Below are positions 57,913 to 64,000 of a DNA stretch of 64,000 nucleotides, one piece after another; the stretch's first letter is position 1, and every line of letters starts with the position of its first letter. A program made the translations under genes and the position numbers. Origin of the DNA: Limivicinus sp963617275 (lineage in GTDB: Bacteria > Bacillota > Clostridia > Oscillospirales > Oscillospiraceae); assembly GCA_963617275.1 (NCBI GenBank), contig CAVENX010000020.1:1-64000 (forward strand). The letters run 5' to 3'. The notes beneath the pieces are model-generated. The model made no database searches. It was not told where the DNA came from and saw nothing but the letters and a program-made list of their open reading frames with translations.

Positions 57913-59148
57913 ATGTACAGAGAAATATTAAGAAAATATGCAGAGCTTATTGCCAGAAAAGGCGTAAATATCAAAAACGGGCAGCAGGTAGTCATCCGCA
58001 CGGAACCTGAACAGCTTGAGTTTGTTGCGATGCTCGTTGAGCAATGCTATTTTGCCGGAGCTTCTAAGGTTTGCATAGATTGGCGCTTTACTCCGGCAGT
58101 CAGGCTTGATATTGAACACCAGAGTGAAGAAATACTTTCCGGTGTTGACGCGTGGGAGGAAGAACGGCTTAAACAGCGCTGTGAGGTTTTGCCTGCCAAT
58201 ATTTATCTCGATTCAGATGATCCGGACGCTTTTGACGGTATAGATCAGGAAAAATGGGCAAGGGCACAGCAAAAGCGCTTTGCCATCACGAAAAAATACC
58301 GGGACATGATGGAAAACCGCTATCAATGGTGCGTTGCGGCGGTTCCTGGGAAAAAGTGGGCGAAAAAGGTTTTCCCCGGCTGTTCCGAAGAAGAGGCTGT
58401 GGAACGCCTGTGGCAGGCAATCATATTCTGCTCCAGGGCGGACTCGGATCCGATGCGGCAATGGGAATTACATAATAGTGAGCTTCACAGGCGCTGCGAA
58501 AAGCTCAATTCACTCAAGCTGCGCCGACTGCATTATTCAAGCGCTTCCACCGGTACTGATTTCACCGTGGGGCTTATGCCGCAGATGCGCTTCATGGGAG
58601 GAGCCGAGTATTTGCCAGACGGCATCACAGCGTTTAACGCAAATATCCCGTCCGAAGAAATTTTTACTACCCCGATGAAGGGTGACGCAGAAGGAATCGT
58701 TTATTCGACCAGACCGCTCTGCTACCGTGGCGTCATGATAGAAAACTTCTTCCTGAGATTTGAAAAGGGAAGGGTTGTTGACTTCCATGCGGAGAAAAAC
58801 GAAACGGCGCTGAAAGCGCTGCTTTCAATGGATGATGGGGCATCAATGCTCGGGGAATGTGCGTTTGTTCCGTATTCCGGGCTTATCGGTCAAAGCGGGA
58901 TACTGTTTTATAACACTCTGTTCGATGAAAACGCTTCATGCCATCTTGCGCTTGGTCAGGGTTACTCCAGCTGTCTTGAAAACTTTGCCGGGTATACGCC
59001 TGAGCAGGCAAAAGCGCTCGGAGTGAACGATTCGATGATACATGAGGATTTCATGATCGGCGCTCCAGACTTGAGTATAACAGGGCTTACAGCAAACGGG
59101 GAAATCGTCCGGATATTTACCGGCGGCGAATGGGACAAGAACCTATAA
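57913..59148 (+). CDS. M29-family metallo-aminopeptidase
   Basis: A 411-residue leucyl-type aminopeptidase of the thermophilic M29 family (AmpS/PepS). The N-terminal ARKGVNIKNGQQVVIRTEPEQ is typical. NIPSEEIFTTPMKGDAEG (about 252-269) holds metal-binding Glu residues, AFVPYSGLIGQSG and FYNTLFDENASCHLALGQGYS the central site, and HEDFMIGAPDLSITG the C-terminal ligands. It trims peptides in the cytoplasm. It is the second gene after DUF1015. Confidence 0.93.
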   Translation: MYREILRKYAELIARKGVNIKNGQQVVIRTEPEQLEFVAMLVEQCYFAGASKVCIDWRFTPAVRLDIEHQSEEILSGVDAWEEERLKQRCEVLPANIYLDSDDPDAFDGIDQEKWARAQQKRFAITKKYRDMMENRYQWCVAAVPGKKWAKKVFPGCSEEEAVERLWQAIIFCSRADSDPMRQWELHNSELHRRCEKLNSLKLRRLHYSSASTGTDFTVGLMPQMRFMGGAEYLPDGITAFNANIPSEEIFTTPMKGDAEGIVYSTRPLCYRGVMIENFFLRFEKGRVVDFHAEKNETALKALLSMDDGASMLGECAFVPYSGLIGQSGILFYNTLFDENASCHLALGQGYSSCLENFAGYTPEQAKALGVNDSMIHEDFMIGAPDLSITGLTANGEIVRIFTGGEWDKNL

Positions 59149-59173
59149 ATGTTTTTTGAAAGGGGATATAAGC

Positions 59174-60103
59174 TTGAAAAAGAACAGAATCAAATATTAT
59201 ATCGAAAAAGACGGTATTTTTTGTCATGGAACAATAATCTTTCTCGCTCTTTCCTGCGTGTTCTGCCTTATCGGAAGCATCGGAAAATGGAATGATAAAT
59301 TTTTTATTATTTCACAGGTCGCGCTGCCTGTGGTTTGTTCGCTCGTTTTCATTTTGTTCCTGATACTGCTCGGCAGAAAGCTCCTGTGGCTTACCTGCCT
59401 GCCGGCTGTTTTTATACTTGCTTTTTTTGTTATAAAGTCGTCTGAGTACAACAGTCTGACATATACGATCATATCAATAGCCCTGAGTGTAATATCCGTT
59501 TTTCTTTATTCGGCAGTCTCAATTGGCTGGCTGAAGAAAAAATGGCTGTTGATACTTACATTGACGGTGGGCTTTTTCTACCATCTGTATGTTAAAGATT
59601 ACCGCACACTTATGCTGCTGGATCCTAATAATTCCATCAGCTTTTCAGGTGTGATGCAGGAAATCTCTCTGCTGTTCATGATCCTTGCGGTACTGTCTGC
59701 GGCTTTTGCAATGAAAAATAAAGTTAGCATTGAAGAAATGAATCTTCCGAAGATGAAGAAGCCCAAGGTGATAGTCAATAAAGACGGTAAAAATGCTGAA
59801 ACGGCGGGAACTCACACCGAGGAAAAAGAATGTCTGCCCGTTAAAGAGGAAGCGAAAGCGCTTCCTGTGGAAAACGCCGCAGAAAGTTCTGCCGGCAGCA
59901 TCAGCAATGAAAGCGTGACTGACCAAACCGCGGGCAATCTCGGCGCATCCGAAAAAAACGCTGAAGCTGTAGGCGACGGTGTTTCGGCTGCTGCGGAAAC
60001 ATCAGAGGCCACAGCAAATAATGATGAGCGGGCTTCCTCCGGCGAAGCCGCAGAAAAAGAAGCATCAAGCGACAGTAAGGATGATACCGGAGCAGCTTTA
60101 TGA
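59174..60103 (+). CDS. Multi-pass membrane protein with acidic Ala/Glu-rich tail
   Basis: A 309-residue protein with six hydrophobic helices in the first 185 residues, then a positively charged segment (KMKKPKVIVNKDGK). A long disordered Ala/Glu/Ser-rich tail (about 205-309) follows. No family recognised. The TTG start at 59174 follows AAAGGGGAT; another TTG six codons upstream lies inside that RBS region. Its stop overlaps the LRR gene start (ATGA), so the pair is translationally coupled. Confidence 0.72.
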   Translation: MKKNRIKYYIEKDGIFCHGTIIFLALSCVFCLIGSIGKWNDKFFIISQVALPVVCSLVFILFLILLGRKLLWLTCLPAVFILAFFVIKSSEYNSLTYTIISIALSVISVFLYSAVSIGWLKKKWLLILTLTVGFFYHLYVKDYRTLMLLDPNNSISFSGVMQEISLLFMILAVLSAAFAMKNKVSIEEMNLPKMKKPKVIVNKDGKNAETAGTHTEEKECLPVKEEAKALPVENAAESSAGSISNESVTDQTAGNLGASEKNAEAVGDGVSAAAETSEATANNDERASSGEAAEKEASSDSKDDTGAAL

Positions 60104-62001
60104 GAGAAACCAACAGAAACGTCAGGGATATTTCATATCCAAGGCATGTCGTAAACACTAAAAGGCAGCATGAAAAAGTCCATGCGCCGATAAAAGAGAG
60201 CAATGAGGAAAAAATACAGCGCATTGCCAAAAGCGCCGTATCCGATCAGGATAAGCGAAAAAAGATAATCTTTATTATTCTCACAGCGGCCTTTGCCGTC
60301 GTTATCATTATGATGTCGATCATTCTGCGGAATATTTCGGATACAAGAGCCTATAACGAATACATGAATCAGGCACGTTCATGCTACAACTCAAGTGATT
60401 TTGATACTGCGCTCACATATCTCAGAAAAGCTTCCGTGATAGATTCTACAAATGAGTGCCTTGCCATGATGACGCAGTGTTATGAATCTCAGGGAAATTA
60501 TGATAAGGCGCTTGAAACGCTCAGAAAGCTTGATACCGGCAATCCGCAGGTAATAGAGTGGATAGATGAGCTCGAAGCGCGGCGCTCTGTCATAAGACAG
60601 TCGAATATGGTTACGATTGGCGATAAGCAGTATAAAAGCGATACGACCGGGATCGCTCTTGATAATATGGGACTCGGCAACGCCATCATATCCCAGCTTC
60701 AGCAGCTTTATTCGCTTGACAATCTTTCTCTCGCCGGAAACAATATAAGCGACATAACCGGTATATCCGCTCTTGGCGGACTGACCACGCTCAATCTTGC
60801 AAACAATAATATTTCCGATATTTCGCCGCTTACATCCTTGACAGGCTTGAGGACGCTGTATCTCGATAACAATCCCGTTTCTGATCTGAGCTGTCTGTCT
60901 CAGCTAAAGAACCTTTCCACCTTGAGCATTAAAGGGATACAGCTTACCGAGTCGCAGCAGAAAGCCCTTGCAGATGCTCTGCCCAACTGTGCTATTCACA
61001 GCGAAGCAGTCGAGGAAGAGGATCAGGATATAAGCTTCGGCGGTGTTACGTTCAATACCGAGGTTGCCGAGCTTAACCTAAGCGGAATGGGTTTGCAGAA
61101 CATTTCGGCTCTCTCCAACTGCAAGAATTTGCAGCGGCTTGACCTGAGCGGAAACAGCATTACGGATCTGAGCCCTCTGATGGATCTGCCGCTGCTCCAA
61201 TGGCTTAATATATCCAACAACGCCGTATCGGATCTTAGACCGCTTATGGGTATGTCGTCCATCCGCTTTTTGAATGCCTCCGGAAACTATATAGGCAGCA
61301 CCGTCCCGCTTGGAAATATGACCGGGCTTACGGAACTTCATCTGTCAGACAACAGTATTTATGACTTTTCCGGGCTGAAAAAACTCAGAAGCCTGCAAAC
61401 CTTGGGGCTGGCGAATACCAACCTTACGAATGAGGGACTTCTGAGCCTGATTGATCTTACAAATCTGTCTTCACTTAATATTGAGAATAATACATCTCTT
61501 ACAAGAGATGCTGTCCAGACGCTGGAAAATAATCTCTATAACTGCCGCATTACCTATTCTGAACTTTCATATATGGTGTACATCGACAATTATGCTCTCG
61601 ACGGAGACTCCGTTAATATTGATCTGAGCGGACTGAATATTTTCGATATCAGCGCATTGAGCCAATTCAGCAATCCGGAAACCATAAACCTGTCGCGGAA
61701 CAACATCTCGAATATCTATGTTTTTCAGAGCGCGTCAAACAGACTGCTTATAAAAAGTCTTGACCTTTCATACAATGCTCTGTCCGATATCACGCCGCTG
61801 GCAAGCCTGTCAAATCTTGAGTATCTTGATCTCTCTTACAATATGATAAGCTCGGAGCTGCCGCTGCTGGCGCTTACGAATCTCAGGCAGCTGAACGTCA
61901 CAGGCACGCTCCTGACAGAGCAGCAGGTGCAGACTTTGCAGACGAACCTTCCGTTTTGCCAGGTTATCTCCGGATACTCCGGATATTTCGGGTATTACTG
62001 A
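60100..62001 (+). CDS. Membrane-anchored TPR/leucine-rich-repeat protein (SDS22/internalin-like)
   Basis: A 633-residue type II membrane protein. One TM helix (about 55-76) places the rest outside. A TPR-like pair (about 85-145, ALTYLRKASVIDSTNEC and YDKALETLRKLD) is followed by two blocks of 22-residue leucine-rich repeats of the NISDISPLxxLxxL type (about 180-300 and 330-620), interrupted by an acidic loop (VEEEDQD). Repeats are mostly regular and end with a Gly/Tyr-rich tail. Such LRRs bind proteins; the ligand is unknown. Coupled to the membrane protein before it, and overlapping the convergent lysozyme gene by 7 bp. Confidence 0.85.
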   Translation: MRETNRNVRDISYPRHVVNTKRQHEKVHAPIKESNEEKIQRIAKSAVSDQDKRKKIIFIILTAAFAVVIIMMSIILRNISDTRAYNEYMNQARSCYNSSDFDTALTYLRKASVIDSTNECLAMMTQCYESQGNYDKALETLRKLDTGNPQVIEWIDELEARRSVIRQSNMVTIGDKQYKSDTTGIALDNMGLGNAIISQLQQLYSLDNLSLAGNNISDITGISALGGLTTLNLANNNISDISPLTSLTGLRTLYLDNNPVSDLSCLSQLKNLSTLSIKGIQLTESQQKALADALPNCAIHSEAVEEEDQDISFGGVTFNTEVAELNLSGMGLQNISALSNCKNLQRLDLSGNSITDLSPLMDLPLLQWLNISNNAVSDLRPLMGMSSIRFLNASGNYIGSTVPLGNMTGLTELHLSDNSIYDFSGLKKLRSLQTLGLANTNLTNEGLLSLIDLTNLSSLNIENNTSLTRDAVQTLENNLYNCRITYSELSYMVYIDNYALDGDSVNIDLSGLNIFDISALSQFSNPETINLSRNNISNIYVFQSASNRLLIKSLDLSYNALSDITPLASLSNLEYLDLSYNMISSELPLLALTNLRQLNVTGTLLTEQQVQTLQTNLPFCQVISGYSGYFGYY

Positions 62002-62939
62002 GAAATCTCTGCTTTCGGGAGAAACCAGAGGTTCATATCCGTTTCAACACTGATGCCGGGGACGGTTTCCGTGAAGCTGTACTGCCACATGTCAACATGG
62101 TAATAGAAATTCGGGAAGCCGCTTTCCGGCAGAGAAAACCAAATCTCATAATCGTCAAGTCTTGACAGATCATAGCCGTAATAGCCCATATTACGGTTGA
62201 TATACACGCAGGGGACATATCCCGCATTTCTTACCGTTTCGCAAAAGGCGACCGCGCAGTCTGTTCTTGTTTCCGTGGAAATGTCGGAGGTTCTGGAGCC
62301 GTCCTCGCTTATTTTCTCCCAATCGTATACTACCGGAAGGGGAATGTCGTATTCCCTGACCTCTTCTATGAGGTAATTTGCTTCCTCGATAGCCTCTTGT
62401 ACAGATACGGCCTGGGAGAAAATATACACTCCGGTTCTCAAGCCGGAGGCCTGCGCTTCAAGAATGTTTTTCTCAAAATACGCATCGTCAAATAATCCGC
62501 CCTCGGTGTACCCGCGTCGGCCGACGCGTATATAAGCGTAATCAATGCCGCTGTCGGCGACTTCTTGCCAGTTGATCTCTTTCTGGTGTTCTGAAACGTC
62601 AATGCCTCTCAGAACGTCATATTTATCACCGGTATAAATGATTTTTCCGTTGGAAACCGAAAAATCCTCCTCGTTGAGGTCGTTTACCTCAACGCCCTCC
62701 AGCGGTGTCATCCATATCCAATCAAAGCCGTCGTAAAGGTACACCTGACCTTCGTGCGGATCCTTTTCTTCCTTGGGAACGGTTTCACCGGTCGTTATAT
62801 CGGAAATGAGAACGGCCGAAATGCACACAAGCAGAATTATTGAAATAATTCCGGCGATAATATACCTGTGCTCATCCCTGCGGGAATATCTTCTTTTTTT
62901 CTTTCTGCCTGCATACCCGTATTTTGACGCTGTTCTCAT
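61995..62939 (-). CDS. Membrane-anchored GH25 lysozyme
   Basis: A 314-residue muramidase: a basic N-terminus, one TM helix (about 27-46), then a GH25 domain (about 110-314). The catalytic acidic residues are in GIDVSEHQ (about 112-119) and VVYDWEKI (about 203-210). Also seen are YAYIRVGRRGY and CVYINRNMGYYGYD. It cleaves N-acetylmuramyl linkages outside the membrane, probably in wall turnover or sporulation. AGGAG precedes the ATG. A small region (about 50-105) before the domain is unassigned. Confidence 0.92.
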   Translation of the reverse strand: MRTASKYGYAGRKKKRRYSRRDEHRYIIAGIISIILLVCISAVLISDITTGETVPKEEKDPHEGQVYLYDGFDWIWMTPLEGVEVNDLNEEDFSVSNGKIIYTGDKYDVLRGIDVSEHQKEINWQEVADSGIDYAYIRVGRRGYTEGGLFDDAYFEKNILEAQASGLRTGVYIFSQAVSVQEAIEEANYLIEEVREYDIPLPVVYDWEKISEDGSRTSDISTETRTDCAVAFCETVRNAGYVPCVYINRNMGYYGYDLSRLDDYEIWFSLPESGFPNFYYHVDMWQYSFTETVPGISVETDMNLWFLPKAEISQ

Positions 62940-63073
62940 CTAATTCTCCTATGTTATAGCATGAGTGTATATTACCATAACCCGACACCGTTTTCAATTA
63001 TTTTGTCTTACAGTATGTGCATCGCCGCTGCTCGTTATAATTTCAGCAAATTTGATAAGAATATTCTCTTCCG

Positions 63074-63811
63074 GTGAAAAATATGCAAGTTTCCAGATAT
63101 TTTATTAACTCAGCCAAAATTACGGCATTGAAGATCGCACTTGTTTCGGATGTCCATGACAGAGACTTTAGTGCAGTTCAGAGCAGACTTTCGGAAGAAG
63201 AGCCAGATATAATCGCTCTTGCAGGGGATATTACTAATAAAAGAATGGCCGGTAATTCCGCCGCAGAAAAAGTTTTCCGCAGCTGCGCCGAAATTGCACC
63301 TTCGTTTTTCTGTCCCGGAAATCATGAATACGCCTTTGCTGCCTCGGACAGGAAAGTTTGCGAAGAGGCTGGAGTCTGTTTCCTGGATGATGAGTTTGTG
63401 GGTTGTAAAGGTGTGCTTATCGGCGGTTTGCGCTCCGGCTACCGCGGTGAAAAATGCTGCCGGTCAAGCGTTTCTACCGAACCGCGTACTGAATGGCTTG
63501 CTGCTTTCGGTCGGCAGAACGGCCTCAAAATTCTTCTGTCACATCACCCTGAATATTATACGCGCTATATCAAACATCTTGATATTGACCTGATTTTATC
63601 CGGCCATGCCCACGGCGGACAGATAAGACTTTTTAACAGGGGGCTGTTTTCGCCGAATCAGGGATTTTTTCCGAAATATACCAAGGGAGTTTATGATGGA
63701 CGGCTCGTTGTAGGCACAGGACTTTCAAATACAGCGGGCATTATCCCACGCTTCAATAACCCTGCCGAGCTTGTGATGATCAAGATAAACGACAGCCGTG
63801 ATCGGAAGTAA
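63074..63811 (+). CDS. Calcineurin-like metallophosphoesterase
   Basis: A 245-residue phosphoesterase of the YkuE/YaeI kind. Metal motifs in order: DVHD (about 27), GDITN (about 51), GNHEY (about 82), LLSHHPE (about 155) and GHAHGGQIR (about 177). The C-terminal VGTGLSNTAGIIPRFNNPAEL is typical of the family. No signal peptide or TM helix. The GTG start could be replaced by an ATG three codons on; neither has a strong RBS. Substrate unknown; related proteins act on lipid head groups or UDP-sugars. Confidence 0.9.
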   Translation: MKNMQVSRYFINSAKITALKIALVSDVHDRDFSAVQSRLSEEEPDIIALAGDITNKRMAGNSAAEKVFRSCAEIAPSFFCPGNHEYAFAASDRKVCEEAGVCFLDDEFVGCKGVLIGGLRSGYRGEKCCRSSVSTEPRTEWLAAFGRQNGLKILLSHHPEYYTRYIKHLDIDLILSGHAHGGQIRLFNRGLFSPNQGFFPKYTKGVYDGRLVVGTGLSNTAGIIPRFNNPAELVMIKINDSRDRK

Positions 63812-63839
63812 GCCGGGTGTTTGCAGATTGATATTGATA

Positions 63840-63912
63840 AAAAAGTTCTAAACCAAAAGTTGGGGCTGCCCGATCTCCGCGTTTACCCTAACTTTCGGTT
63901 TAGAACCTTTTT
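63840..63912. terminator. Bidirectional terminator, hairpin family copy C
   Basis: A roughly 21-bp imperfect stem (63845-63865 with 63885-63905) ends in TTTTT on the plus strand and TTTTTT on the minus strand. It matches hairpin copies A and B in its AAAGTTGGGG arm and TTTAGAACC tail. Confidence 0.75.
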
Positions 63913-64000
63913 ATACGTTTGGCGTTCTTTTTATTCCGTGCATAAAACCGTCGCTTGATGCCGTGTGAATATCTCCGCCTATGACCTCGCGCCCACATAT
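63911..64000 (-). CDS. Partial gene, C-terminal 29 residues, continuing beyond the window
   Basis: On the minus strand a frame enters from the window edge and ends with TAA at 63911-63913. It reads through GGDIHTASSDGFMHGIKR. It lies right behind a bidirectional terminator, as expected for a real convergent gene. Too short to name. Confidence 0.4.
   Translation of the reverse strand: MCGREVIGGDIHTASSDGFMHGIKRTPNV

Overview
The window (64 kb, both strands densely coded, G+C visually near 50%) looks like chromosome from a spore-forming anaerobic Clostridia, most likely an Oscillospiraceae/Ruminococcaceae-type gut bacterium. The evidence is a small acid-soluble spore protein (24785-24985), a YunB-type sporulation protein (52382), a class A RNase P RNA, AGGAGG-type ribosome binding sites with frequent TTG/GTG starts, ferredoxin-rich oxidoreductases, and paired ATP- and PPi-type phosphofructokinases. 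No tRNA, rRNA, CRISPR array, intact prophage or complete insertion sequence was seen. The species cannot be fixed from the sequence.

Layout. 250-4142: an rRNA methyltransferase, a lipoprotein lysozyme and a DMT exporter. 4280-10540: a seven-gene surface cluster behind a near-consensus promoter, with two SipW/ER-type signal peptidases interleaved with TasA/CalY-like substrates, one carrying a sortase-like PKTG anchor, then a BspA-like surface protein and a secreted protein with an eight-residue repeat tail. 10746-19663: two paralogous modules, each a roughly 900-residue GltD-like flavo-iron-sulfur oxidoreductase plus a HypA-like protein, the second divergent from a GntR regulator with a palindromic operator candidate. 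20620-24985: CYTH protein, DUF3298 lipoprotein, rplU-rpmA-obgE and a SASP gene. 25012-27978: a phage-type MuF/large-polyvalent-protein fragment without a credible start, ending exactly at the promoter of the next gene. 28578-38815: ATP-PFK, HerA-like ATPase, CdsA, RluA-type pseudouridine synthase, TetR regulator, PPi-PFK, class II aldolase, and a P1B-ATPase-like protein that has lost its catalytic motifs. 39245-48057: GH3 glycosidase, then a probable operon combining an Ig-like surface protein with SPFH/zinc-ribbon, lipoprotein, zinc-ribbon/TM and TPM proteins (a YdjGHI-like set). 48114-64000: YerC/TrpR-type regulator with a methyltransferase, rnpB, murD, a methionine-gamma-lyase-family enzyme, yunB, ligA, an RsbW-like kinase, a trigger-factor-like chaperone, DUF1015, M29 aminopeptidase, a membrane/LRR pair, a GH25 lysozyme and a phosphoesterase.

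How the genes fit together. Most of the window is core housekeeping in short operons separated by strong, often bidirectional, hairpin terminators. The accessory interest lies in the dual-SipW matrix cluster, the duplicated oxidoreductase-HypA modules, the pseudo-P-type ATPase, the YdjGHI-like membrane set lacking PspA, and an intergenic hairpin family seen near both ends and in the middle. All functional statements rest on motif recognition by eye; no database search was run.
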